In this document: one piece after another, positions 29,687-39,855 of the stretch
Position numbering within the stretch: the stretch's first letter is position 1
Layout: each line of letters starts with the position of its first letter
DNA from: Picocystis sp. L7
Lineage: Eukaryota; Chlorophyta; Picocystophyceae; Picocystales; Picocystaceae
DNA length: 64,000 nucleotides
Assembly: GCA_020975725.1 (NCBI GenBank)
Contig: QXJR01000027.1
Location: 682,001 to 746,000, forward strand
Reading direction: 5' to 3'
Notes under the pieces: model-generated
The model's input: the letters and a program-made list of their open reading frames with translations, nothing else
What the model was told of the DNA's origin: nothing
Database searches by the model: none
Translations under genes and position numbers: made by a program

Positions 29687-30972
29687 CAGTTTTTTGGCGC
29701 GCCCATCACTGATGCCATCTTGCAGACTGATTGATCATGACCATATCGACGGCATCGCTGGCACAGAGCATGTGCAAGGCAAAGGTTCTTTTCCTCTGGG
29801 GTAAGCTTACCCCCAAGTGGCTTGCTGGCCAGCTGTGTTTGGACTTTGATGATCGCATTTTTCTGTTCCTCTTCCAAATCATCGAACCGCTTGTGCTGAC
29901 GCTTGGGGTATCCATCGCTTCTTGCTGTTTGCTGCTGCTGAGTTGGCATGGCAGCTGCTATGGCTGCAGAGCGGTACGCCGCTCGCTGCGGTGTCGGTCG
30001 GTACTCGCGATTCGCGGGCGATCGTCCTCTCCACTTTTCATCAGGCTGTTTGATATCCTTCCTTGTTGGTTCAGCCGCCTCGCGTTCAAGTTTGAATATG
30101 GTGGCTGCCAGGTTGCCTGGTTCCATGTCTGGAACCTTATCAACATCAATTAGATGCTCCAGGTGTTTATACAAAGCCTTTTGGAGGTATGTTGGCAGAC
30201 CATGTTGTAGCCTGGCTGATATGTCATGCTCGGACAGAGTACGGCAAACAGGAGAGCTGCTGGCATTCACCACAAAGCTGAGCTGCACCAACCTGTTCAA
30301 AAAGTGCAAAACATTTTCTGACCTTCTCATTCTGGTGGTGTGGAACTCGCGCCACGCTTCGGGGCCTGGGTCTTGGTTTTGAAATGTCTTTTTCAAATAT
30401 GAGTGCAGGTCCTCCACCGATTGCAAAGCATCAGGATCCTTCATGATGAGGTTCTGGACCATGGACTTGGCTGTTCCTCCAAGTGCTTGACTGATGGCTA
30501 GGACCAATTGTTCCTTCGGTCGATCGAAGGCGTAGGCCTGGCACCAACACAACACATCCCTATACCAATAGGTGAGGGAGTAGGGGTCTTCCTCAAGCTC
30601 CAACCCAGTGAACTTGGTAGGTTTTTCAAGGGAGACCTTTTGTATGTTCTTGGAGTCTTGCAATGCTGTCCCATACAAACTTGTGAGGTGTGGGAGCCCC
30701 TTTTCTTCGGACAAACTGATGGGTTCGGCGGGAGCGCCTTGATCGGTACTTGGAGAGTCATCACCATTGAGAAGGTCTTTCGCTACTTCCAATTCATTAC
30801 CATCAGGTGGTATGGCTTGAAGAGCCTCGACTTGGGCTTCAAGATCAGCAACTCTTCCACGAAGGATGTGCCCTTCGCTTCGTTCTTGTTCAAGCTCTCT
30901 TCGGAGAGTGCTCATTCTTGTGGCGTGGTCCGTATCGTCCATTCTTGCAAACGAAACGCCGTCTTCTCCCAA
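29686..30972 (-). CDS. gag: Gag protein of the Ty3-type element
   Basis: A 428-residue structural protein. An N-terminal coiled coil (TLRRELEQERSEGHILRGRV) is followed by the helical retrotransposon Gag capsid-like region (TYWYRDVLCWCQAYAF, WREFHTTRMRRSENVLHFLNRL), which packages element RNA into particles. Near the end a CCHC zinc knuckle reads CQRCRRYGHDQSVC. Its stop codon overlaps the pol start codon by one base (TGATG), an arrangement that would suit coupled re-initiation; this is inferred. Confidence 0.92.
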   Translation of the reverse strand: MGEDGVSFARMDDTDHATRMSTLRRELEQERSEGHILRGRVADLEAQVEALQAIPPDGNELEVAKDLLNGDDSPSTDQGAPAEPISLSEEKGLPHLTSLYGTALQDSKNIQKVSLEKPTKFTGLELEEDPYSLTYWYRDVLCWCQAYAFDRPKEQLVLAISQALGGTAKSMVQNLIMKDPDALQSVEDLHSYLKKTFQNQDPGPEAWREFHTTRMRRSENVLHFLNRLVQLSFVVNASSSPVCRTLSEHDISARLQHGLPTYLQKALYKHLEHLIDVDKVPDMEPGNLAATIFKLEREAAEPTRKDIKQPDEKWRGRSPANREYRPTPQRAAYRSAAIAAAMPTQQQQTARSDGYPKRQHKRFDDLEEEQKNAIIKVQTQLASKPLGGKLTPEEKNLCLAHALCQRCRRYGHDQSVCKMASVMGAPKN

Positions 30973-30988
30973 GAGTAGGCTTCGACAG

Positions 30989-31700
30989 TATTAGACTTGC
31001 GTCCGTGGTTGAATGACCCAACACACGTACTCTTGGTGACGAGGGTCTCGTGGACAGGATTCGCACCCCTTGTACCGGGGTCTTCTTCTCTCTCTCTTCT
31101 CCCTTGCGTTGACGGAGCCTCGGCCGGCGTGGGAGGCAAGAACGGACGTGCTGGAGCGTCCAGGTGGTTTCGCCTGTTGCGTTGGTCAGGGTCGGAGGAG
31201 GAGGCGTGTTGCGCACTTGGCTTGGCAAGTAGAAGAAGTGTATCACAAAGCAAAGAGGGACCAAGGGTCTACCTCTCTCACCGCCTCTCACTGGCGGTTG
31301 GAATTGGGGCAACTGGGGTGTCATGGCAGCCCACGTGCTCCCTAGAGTCACATCTGACCGTCCGTTGCGTTCGCCCCGGGGCGAACGTGAGCTGGCAGTC
31401 GCATCGACACCGTCCAGCACCCCAGCCCTACCTTCCAGAAGCAAAGGTAGAGATGGGGTCGGTCCCCTTCAGTCGGTCTGTTTCGGTCTAAATACCGATG
31501 TCCCTTACAGAAAACCCGTTCTGAACCGGGGCGACCTTCCTTCAATACGAACCCCCAAGGGGACTGACTCCAGTTCCGGAACGGTACAGCCGTTGTTTGA
31601 GAGGGGACACCATTGCCCTTCATCCATATGGGGTCCCGGGGGTCTGGTCCCGTAGGCCAGGGTCTCGTAGGGACCCTGGGAGGCCTCGCTGGCCGTTACA
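30989..31700 (-). repeat. 5' LTR (element orientation)
   Basis: A 712-bp copy of the 3' LTR with no difference seen by eye. It would carry the element promoter; TATTTAG on the minus strand (about 31488-31494) is a weak TATA-like candidate. I could not recognise which tRNA the primer-binding site next to it would match. Confidence 0.93.
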
Positions 31701-31704
31701 CAAC
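31701..31704. repeat. Target-site duplication, right copy (CAAC)
   Basis: Partner of 23957-23960; the two copies define the insertion point. Confidence 0.8.
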
Positions 31705-32106
31705 CAACTAACATGGAATCGCCCCACGGGACCGGTCTCGTCGATCGTCCATAGGTGTGGTGCCGTCTGCAACGCGCCAGGAGGCCAGCGAAGAACGTCG
31801 CTCGGTATCGGAAGGAGTGGTGGAAAGTCGGCCGAGGAATGGGAAATTCGGATTCACAGGCGACGCACGGACGCGATGGATGGCGTTCCGAGTCTGTTCG
31901 GACGATGCTCCGTCCGTAATGGTGCGACAGTCGCGGACGTGTGCGCATTGCTGTCGGTTGGATCGTTTGACAAGGTGGTCGTTTTTGCCGTCCGATGTTG
32001 GATTCCTCGGCATCTTCGTCGACGGGTGGCTTGGTAGTAGACTCGGTCGAAGGTTGGGTTGGATCACCAAGTGTAGGGTCGTTCCCCACTGCAAGGGCCA
32101 CGTTCT
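31705..32106. other. Right flank of the LTR element, no gene seen
   Basis: About 400 bp between the element and the second minisatellite. Open frames exist on both strands but run into the minisatellite and show no domain. It is part of the original intergenic space between the two CBS paralogues. Confidence 0.4.
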
Positions 32107-34404
32107 TTCCACACGAACCCAGCCACACTTCATCTCTCTCTTTCCCCACGAACCCACCCACACTTCATCTCTCTCTTTCCCCACGAACCACCCACACTTC
32201 ATCTCTCTCTTTCCCCACGAACCACCCACACTTCATCTCTCTCTTTCCCCACGAACCCAGCCACACTTCATCTCTCTCTTTCCCCACGAACCCAGCCATC
32301 CTTCTCCATCTCCTCTCTCTTTCCCCACGAACCCAGCCATCCTTCTCCATCTCCTCTCTCTATCCCCACGAACCCAGCCATCCTTCTCCATCTCCTCTCT
32401 TTCGACACGAATCCCCCATCCTTCTCCATCTCCACTCTCTTTCCCCGCGAATCCCCCATCCTTCTCCATCTCCTCTCTCTTTCCACACGAATCCCCCACA
32501 CTTCTCCATCTCTCTCTTTCCCCACGAACCCAGCCATCCTTCTCCATCTCTCTCTTTCCCCACGAACCCAGCCATCCTTCTCCATCTCCTCTCTCTTTCC
32601 CCACGAACCCAGCCATCCTTCTCCATCTCCTCTCTCTTTCCCCACGAACCCAGCCATCCTTCTCCATCTCCTCTCTCTATCCACACGAACCCAGCCATCC
32701 TTCTCCATCTCTCTCTTTCCCCACGAACCCAGCCATCCTTCTCCATCTCCTCTCTCTATCCACACGAACCCAGCCATCCTTCTCCATCTCTCTCTTTCCC
32801 CACGAACCCAGCCATCCTTCTCCATCTCCTCTCTCTTTCCCCACGAACCCAGCCATCCTTCTCCATCTCTCTCTTTCCCCACGAACCCAGCCATCCTTCT
32901 CCATCTCCTCTCTCTTTCCCCACGAACCCAGCCATCCTTCTCCATCTCCTCTCTCTTTCCCCACGAACCCAGCCATCCTTCTCCATCTCCTCTCTCTTTC
33001 CCCACGAACCCAGCCATCCTTCTCCATCTCTCTCTTTCCCCACGAACCCAGCCATCCTTCTCCATCTCCTCTCTCTTTCCCCACGAACCCAGCCACACTT
33101 CATCTCTCTCTTTCCCCACGAACCCAGCCATCCTTCTCCATCTCCTCTCTCTTTCCCCACGAACCCAGCCATCCTTCTCCATCTCCTCTCTCTATCCCCA
33201 CGAACCCAGCCATCCTTCTCCATCTCCTCTCTTTCGACACGAATCCCCCATCCTTCTCCATCTCCACTCTCTTTCCCCGCGAATCCCCCATCCTTCTCCA
33301 TCTCCTCTCTCTTTCCCCACGAACCCAGCCATCCTTCTCCATCTCTCTCTTTCCCCACGAACCCAGCCATCCTTCTCCATCTCCTCTCTCTTTCCCCACG
33401 AACCCAGCCATCCTTCTCCATCTCCTCTCTCTATCCCCACGAACCCAGCCATCCTTCTCCATCTCCTCTCTTTCGACACGAATCCCCCATCCTTCTCCAT
33501 CTCCTCTCTCTTTCCCCACGAACCCAGCCATCCTTCTCCATCTCCTCTCTCTATCCACACGAACCCAGCCATCCTTCTCCATCTCTCTCTTTCCCCACGA
33601 ACCCAGCCATCCTTCTCCATCTCCTCTCTCTATCCACACGAACCCAGCCATCCTTCTCCATCTCTCTCTTTCCCCACGAACCCAGCCATCCTTCTCCATC
33701 TCCTCTCTCTTTCCCCACGAACCCAGCCATCCTTCTCCATCTCCTCTCTCTATCCACACGAACCCAGCCATCCTTCTCCATCTCTCTCTTTCCCCACGAA
33801 CCCAGCCATCCTTCTCCATCTCCTCTCTCTATCCACACGAACCCAGCCATCCTTCTCCATCTCTCTCTTTCCCCACGAACCCAGCCATCCTTCTCCATCT
33901 CCTCTCTCTTTCCCCACGAACCCAGCCATCCTTCTCCATCATCTCTCTCTTTCCCCACGAACCCAGCCATCCTTCTCCATCTCCTCTCTCTTTCCCCACG
34001 AACCCAGCCATCCTTCTCCATCTCCTCTCTCTTTCCCCACGAACCCAGCCATCCTTCTCCATCTCCTCTCTCTTTCCCCACGAACCCAGCCATCCTTCTC
34101 CATCTCTCTCTTTCCCCACGAACCCAGCCATCCTTCTCCATCTCCTCTCTCTTTCCCCACGAACCCAGCCATCCTTCTCCATCTCCTCTCTCTTTCCCCA
34201 CGAACCCAGCCATCCTTCTCCATCTCCTCTCTCTTTCCCCACGAACCCAGCCATCCTTCTCCATCTCCTCTCTCTTTCCACACGAATCCCCCACACTTCT
34301 CCATCTCTCTCTATCCACACGAACCCAGCCATCCTTCTCCATCTCCTCTCTCTTTCCCCACGAACCCAGCCATCCTTCTCCATCTCCTCTCTCTTTCCCC
34401 ACGA
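32107..34404. repeat. Pyrimidine-rich minisatellite, mainly 41-bp and 38-bp units, about 57 copies
   Basis: Consensus unit: CCCAGCCATCCTTCTCCATC followed by TCCTCTCTCTTTCCCCACGAA. A 38-bp form lacks CCT, a 35-bp form reads CCACACTTCATC, and minor forms have ATCCACAC or TTCGACACGAATCCC. The plus strand is almost purely pyrimidine outside the CACGAA word. Larger blocks are duplicated (for example 32390-32470 and 33225-33305). The open frames across it (up to about 945 residues, Ser/Pro/His-rich on one strand, Gly/Glu/Arg-rich on the other) arise from the repeat and are open in several frames on both strands, so I do not call a gene. Confidence 0.95.
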
Positions 34405-34524
34405 ACCCCCCCGTTTCCCTTGGGTGTCCCTGGGATGGTGGGGGTGGGGTCGATCCTCCCTTGCTTTGGGGCTGGGGGGAGAGAGGGGAGGGGGGGAAAG
34501 ACCCAGTCCTGGCACAGGGCCACG

Positions 34525-35709
34525 ATGCCGAAGGACAACCCAACCACCCACGGGATGGAACCCGCGGTGCCTGAAGGGGGGGTGTCGAAGCTGAGCGAAA
34601 CCGAACTGAAGACCGTGCTGGCATGGAGGGAACAAGAAAGAGGGAAAGAGATGCCCGTGGTGACGCTGGATGCCGAAGATACCGTGGAAGAAGCGCTGAA
34701 AAAACTCGCCCAACATAAGATCCAATCCGCACCCGTGCTGGTGGGACCCGAAAGCGTGCCGCCTAGAGATCGAATGGTGGGATTTGCAGACGTCACGTCC
34801 ATACTCGGAGCCTTCATCGAATACAGATCCAGAGTGAGGACCGTCAGCACGGCAGCAGAATGGCCCAATCCAGGAGGAAGACCAGTGGATCCCATCCAAC
34901 AGCTGCGCGAACTGCAAGAAAGCCACGTGACGCAAGACTTCGCACAAACCTCGCTGAAAAATGCCATCAGCACCGACGGAAGCGTCGTGTACAGCGCAGA
35001 GATGAACGTGGACCTGTACACCATCCTGCGCGACGGATTCCTGGACGGAAATCGAGACAACAGCGCCGTGCAACACCGCCTGGCGGTGTTCGACGAACAA
35101 GGAGACATCGTCAGCGTCCTCTCCCAAAGCGACGTGGTCAAGTTCCTGTTCCACAACGCATCGGGAACCTTGAGGGATTGGCTCAAAGAAAGCGTGACCA
35201 CACTGGACGTGGGACTGGACCGTGGATACGTCTATTCCATCCCCGAGAACGTGCTTGTGTTGGATGCCTTTGCTTACATGGTACGACACCACGTCTCGGG
35301 GTTGCCGGTGGTCCAAGCCACCACGGGGAAGATTCTCGGGAATCTCAGCGCGTCTGACGTGCGACTCCTCAAGCCGGAGTTCTTTGGTGTGCTTGCACTT
35401 CCAGTGATTGAGTTCCTGACCCTCCTACATCCGGCGTCGGACAAGAACGGAGACGTGTGCAGTTCCTCGGCAGGTGCCACACATCCCTTCTTTTCGTTAG
35501 AGCAGCGTAAATGGGTGCAGTCTTCACCCCACATCCCGCTGGTGACCTGCAGGCCCACCGATGCCCTGGAGGACGTAGTGTCAAAGCTAGTGTGCCATCG
35601 CATGCACCGTGTGTACGTGGTGGACGATCAGAGCGCGCCAGTCGGCTGCATAACATTGACAGACGTCCTGCGCCTGCTCGTACAGAAAGAAGCGGTGCCA
35701 GCCTTTTAA
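34525..35709 (+). CDS. Multi-CBS-domain protein (AMPK gamma/PV42-like), copy 2
   Basis: A 394-residue paralogue of the protein at 22170-23378, with the same architecture and shared signatures (LSASDVRLLKPEFFGVLALPVIEFL here, LSASDLRCILPEHFGVLAMPVVEFL there). CBS repeats lie around VEEALKKLAQHKIQSAPVLV, HRLAVFDEQGDIVSVLSQSDVVKF, VLDAFAYMVRHHVSGLPVV and VVSKLVCHRMHRVYVVDD. The ATG at 34525 starts MPKDNPTTHG; an in-frame ATG at 34420 would add a Gly-rich leader encoded by the minisatellite edge. It probably senses adenine nucleotides as its paralogue would. Its upstream flank is entirely minisatellite, and the promoter word seen at other genes is present only as the CGAACCC inside each repeat unit. 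Confidence 0.85.
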   Translation: MPKDNPTTHGMEPAVPEGGVSKLSETELKTVLAWREQERGKEMPVVTLDAEDTVEEALKKLAQHKIQSAPVLVGPESVPPRDRMVGFADVTSILGAFIEYRSRVRTVSTAAEWPNPGGRPVDPIQQLRELQESHVTQDFAQTSLKNAISTDGSVVYSAEMNVDLYTILRDGFLDGNRDNSAVQHRLAVFDEQGDIVSVLSQSDVVKFLFHNASGTLRDWLKESVTTLDVGLDRGYVYSIPENVLVLDAFAYMVRHHVSGLPVVQATTGKILGNLSASDVRLLKPEFFGVLALPVIEFLTLLHPASDKNGDVCSSSAGATHPFFSLEQRKWVQSSPHIPLVTCRPTDALEDVVSKLVCHRMHRVYVVDDQSAPVGCITLTDVLRLLVQKEAVPAF

Positions 35710-36547
35710 TACAAGCGTACCACTTGTTTGCGAATTACACCTTTACTCTGACAATTTTAAAGCAAGGCATATAACCCAGGAACAAAGTAATATTGTCTGG
35801 TTCCTGGAAATATGTCTGCCAAAAACTGCTCTGGATTCTTTCAAAGTTAATAGCTTACAGCGGTCTATTCTTTCCTCAATCCATTTCCAGGCCACCTCTC
35901 GCGGACCCTTGTGTTTTTCACATCCGACTAGAGGAAGTCTGCTCCAGAAACTTGAACATTGAAGGGTGGTGTGAACTACAACGATATCACAATGCAGAAT
36001 TGCCGTTCTTTTGTTGGAAGGAGCTTGTCTGTGCTACAGCAAAGAATGTGGCGCAAGTGGTCCTAATGTCGTGCGAATGAGGATTCACGCGGTGAGGAGG
36101 CTTTGGGAGGCGAGAGATTTGTGTGAAGACTCTAGGCAAACGGGCAAGCAGGAGTACACAAGGCTGATTTGTAAGTTAGATTGATACGGCATGCATGTGT
36201 AAAGCAAACGCGATCAGAGGGATGGATGCCAAGAGATGAGTTGATGGTCGATTCCAAAAAGTAGTGTTCTCGAGAGAGCTATCTAAGAGTCTGGTCTTTG
36301 ATAGGAACCGTCCACTCGTCATCCTAACTAGCTAGGCTTGTGAGGGCACGTTGAGAAGGAAATCGATATGCGTATCTTCTAATGTGATGCTTGGGTGTGG
36401 CATAGATCTTGCAAGGAACAGACTCTCTCATGAGACAATTGTACGAACCCCCGTGTGTCCTATCCGTACGACAACGAGGGCGTTATTATCTTATACGTAG
36501 AACAACCTTCCCAATAGGAATATATTTCTACAAATCGCTCAATTTAG
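35710..36547. other. Intergenic, no gene recognised
   Basis: AT-richer than the neighbouring coding DNA, with no protein-like ORF beyond a 95-codon frame of no recognisable content (35793-36080). It may include the unrecognised left end of the piggyBac-like remnant. Confidence 0.4.
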
Positions 36548-38947
36548 ATGGAAGAAGTGATGCCTAGATACCCAAGACATGTTCCAAGCATGGGACGGAC
36601 TTCCGATGAACAAGTTAAGTATCGATTCTTGCGTCCACGATCCACCAAGGAAGCCCTACGGGTTTTCGGACGTGATCGCGCATGGCGCAACAGCGGAAGC
36701 AACGCTGACAATGGCCGCCCAATCCGCTCATTGGAGAGCGCATTTGCGTTTCTGCAACCAAGTTTGGCGAAGAATGGGCCCGTGAAGCAATTAAGCGTGG
36801 AGCGATATGTGGTGCGATGGTATGGTGCTTCGCCCGATACGTTTACGTATAAGAGAGCAAGAGGCCATCATTCGTTGCCACTCGTCGGGCACTTCCACGG
36901 AGGAATGGCCGGTCGCCGAAAAAATTGTGCTCCGGTGCATGCTTGTGGAGCAACGAGCAGAAGAAGAACCGCAGCGTGCCCATGGAAGAAGAAAGGCGCA
37001 CCAGCACGGATGTCGGTAGGGACGACGACTTGGTACCTCCACCCACGGAGGTACCACCGGAGGTGGCCTTCCTCGACGTCTAGGAGTGTGCAACGCTCCA
37101 CGAGGAAGGCTTGGACTCGCATTGAGATGGCGTGGACGCCAAAAAAATCGCTGGGAATGATTTTGGAGTGATGTGGGAAGAGGAAGAGGCACGCGTGATG
37201 GTGGACTCACGTGCTGCAAATGGCATCATGAACTAGGCAGCAAGGCCATGGCGCGCCCTCCTCTTACATTCCAGAGCCTTTCTGTGAGATAGAAGCGTTG
37301 CAATACCTCCCATTCTTCTTTCCCTACGAATTGTTACCAAATTGGACCTATGAAATCATCAGGCGTGGACGCAGCAAGTACAACAAACTAGGCGACACTG
37401 TCTTGTCTTATGACCAAGAGTGTACACCTGTTATGTTGTTGAGGGCGTTCGAGTGCTTCACGTACATGTTGTTGTATCGTGGGTACAACACGAAGTTCTC
37501 TTGGCAGGTCATCAATGTGGAGAAAGATCCAATGGCCGTGCTGTTTTGCTTGAGTAAGTACTTGTGCAGGAAGGACTTCGATCGCATCTTGGAGTTTTCG
37601 GCAGATAGTGTGATAAGGTAGACGGCTAAGCGAGGGGCCAGAGCAAGCAGGAGCTTGCAAGGGATCCAAGGACAACTTGCATACTCTGTAGGGTGATCCA
37701 CATTGGGAATTGCGCAAGTTCTGGGATGCATGGAATGCACATGCATCCAAGCATTACACTCCTAGTCGGTTGTTGGGTGTGGACGAGGCCATGTTTAAAT
37801 GGACGGGCATGTACATGTCCTTCCGAATATGCGTGCGCAGAAAATCAGATCCCTTGGGACACGAGTTAAAAACTGTATGTGATGGGGCTGGCTGGAGTGT
37901 GTTTTTGCATGGAAATTGTGGAGAACGTAGCTTTGATGAAAGAGAAGAAAGTCTCTATAGAATTTGGCACAACCACGGCAAAAGCCCGCAGGCTTATGAT
38001 GCCTTTCGTTGGGAGTGGACGTATATGCTTGGGTGATAGCTAGTTTGGATCAGCTAAGACATGTTGTGCGCTGCTGGCGCGTGGTGTCTAACCTGTGCAA
38101 AATGTGAAACACAACACACAAAGGATTCCCAAAGTCTGCATTGAAACGTTTGCTTACCGGTGAGCCCAACCAACTTGGACTGACTGTTTGTACTCCGGGC
38201 GAAGCCCATATCCGCAGGACCCGCACCTGGATCAAGGCATCGGCCCATCGTGGGCCCGCTCATGTGCTAGTGTGCCTTGTATCGTCCTACTTCACCACGC
38301 AGCCGGCAGGAACCATGAAGTATATGGTCAAGCATCCAACCGACACCACTCATCTACTGGCAAAGGAAATCCCAATAGATAAGACCTCGCAGTTCAAGAG
38401 GTCGAAGTATAGTATTGTCGACCAGCGCAATTGGCTGCGAACATGCAACGTCGCGTTCCACAACGTGTGGCAAATGCGCGACTTACGAATTCGTGAATTG
38501 AGCGATTTGATGGGGCTGGCGGAGGTGAGCACCTTCGTGCTCATGCGTGCGAAGGGTACAGGGCAGGTGCGACAGAAGCACTGGAGGATGCTCCTCGCAA
38601 AGGAGCTGCTGGAGAATCCGTGGATTATGGTAGAGTTGGAGACGGAGAGGCAGCAAGCTCTCCGTCTACGTCCGTTGATCGTTGCGATGGGTGATTTGGT
38701 TGGAGGAAGTGCACACCGTGTGGTGGCACTGGAAGAAGTTATGAGGACGAGTGGCGAATACATGGAGGCGAAGAAGGTGATGCAGCAACGCTGCGTCATG
38801 TGCGGCAACAAAGCTTTGGCGGCGTACCAGGTGTGCCACAAGCCAAGCAAAGGCGTCGTTGCCTACCTTTGTGGGTCATACACGGGCCGTGATTGCCTTG
38901 CACAGCAAATGGCGAGGGTACCCTCCCCACGATGCCGGAGGTTTTAG
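36548..38947 (+). mobile_element. Decayed piggyBac-like DNA transposon
   Basis: Three collinear open blocks resemble a DDE_Tnp_1_7 transposase. Block 37298-37621 holds the helical N-terminal part. Block 37710-38036 carries the clearest signature, LLGVDEAMFKWTGMYMS with a following RKSDPLGHELKTVCDGAG, which matches the second catalytic region. Block 38141-38947 holds the C-terminal part, with KYSIVDQRNWLRTCNVAFHN and a terminal cysteine cluster (RCVMCGNK, CHKPSKG) like the piggyBac C-terminal zinc module. The blocks are in different frames with stops between 37622 and 37710 and at about 38036, so this copy is inactive unless those gaps are introns. An upstream open frame (36548-37171) is of doubtful relation. 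No convincing terminal inverted repeats or TTAA duplicates were found. Confidence 0.62.
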
Positions 38948-39855
38948 GTGGGGACGTGCACACACCTGCACCGGCCCGTATGACGCGACGTCGGAGGCGT
39001 AGCTCCACAGAGTAATAGATCGAAACGTTCACCTCTTAAGCTTTCGAATGAGCCGTGTGACTCGACGTGTGAATGCGCGATGCATGTACATGGACCGCGT
39101 GAAGTTGGGCGCTATTGTCCTATGGGTAGATGAAAAGCCAGACGTACGGGGCGCTAGACGACGACACGGGGTGTCTCTCCGCACATGCGCTTGGACTTAG
39201 GACCTTCAAGGATTTTTATTGACGTCCTATGAGGCGCAAACGAATCGCGCATGGTTAGGGTAGCGAATGCTCGGCAAATGCTATTGTCCCCGATCGTCCT
39301 ATACATAGGACAATGAGCTAGGGATCTATAGCCGAAGATTTCGAGGAGGTATATCGGCATCACTCCTTATTCTCCCGTCTTGACGGTGATGTACTCGATT
39401 TCCAAGGGGCCGTTTCTTCCGAGTGTGTCGTTGAATCGCTCGTTCTGATTCGTCGAAGTCCCAGTTCATGATGACCTCCGACCATCAGAAATGCTTCGCC
39501 AATGGCCGTCGCAGTGGTTTTCTCAAGCCGGTGCTCGGTGGGTATCCGGTTCGACGTCCTCCTCGTTTCCTTTCTAAACCGGATGGGATGAACCGAACGT
39601 TCTCGGGTTCAGAAGGGGGTCAGCTTCGGACGGATTCGTATCCGGTCTGCCTCGGCGGGTCGTACACGACGTACCTTCGACGGCCGATATCGTTCGGTTC
39701 TTGTCCGAGCCAATCTTCCATCTCGCGCAGAGGACCCACATCGTCGACGGCATCGATCCATCGAGGATCACTCTGTCGAGGCCATCGGATCATCCTGGAT
39801 CAAAAGGGTCCAGATCGAGGCAGATAGGAAGGGAGAGGGGATCATCCGCGATCAG
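38948..39855. other. Intergenic; right flank of the transposon and CAO promoter region
   Basis: ATTGTCCTAT occurs at 39114-39123 and in near-inverted form at 39294-39312, possibly element-related. From 39540 the base composition shifts; GGTTCGA at 39548-39554 and several GAACCG words precede the CAO-like start. No gene is seen. Confidence 0.4.

Larger units (their letters stand above)
23961..31700 (-). mobile_element. Ty3-type LTR retrotransposon with embedded C5-cytosine methyltransferase; looks whole
   Basis: A 7,740-bp element lying on the minus strand, bounded by two 712-bp LTRs in which I see no difference and flanked by CAAC on both sides (23957-23960 and 31701-31704; five bases, ACAAC, if the LTR is drawn one base shorter). 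It carries one gag and one pol frame, both open throughout. Domain order in Pol is protease, reverse transcriptase, RNase H, DNA methyltransferase, integrase, GPY/F-like tail, which is the Ty3 order with an added module. Matching LTRs and a clean target duplication mean a very recent insertion. DNA-methyltransferase-bearing Ty3-like elements are known from some algae and dinoflagellates. The element sits between two divergent CBS paralogues. Confidence 0.95.

Noticed and set aside
31757-34594. Plus-strand open frames of up to 945 codons, Ser/Pro/His-rich, and minus-strand Gly/Glu/Arg-rich frames
   Set aside because: They are translations of the pyrimidine-rich minisatellite, open in several frames on both strands and ending where the repeat ends.
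33829-35316. 495-codon minus-strand frame joining CBS copy 2 antisense to the minisatellite
   Set aside because: Antisense of a supported gene fused to repeat translation.
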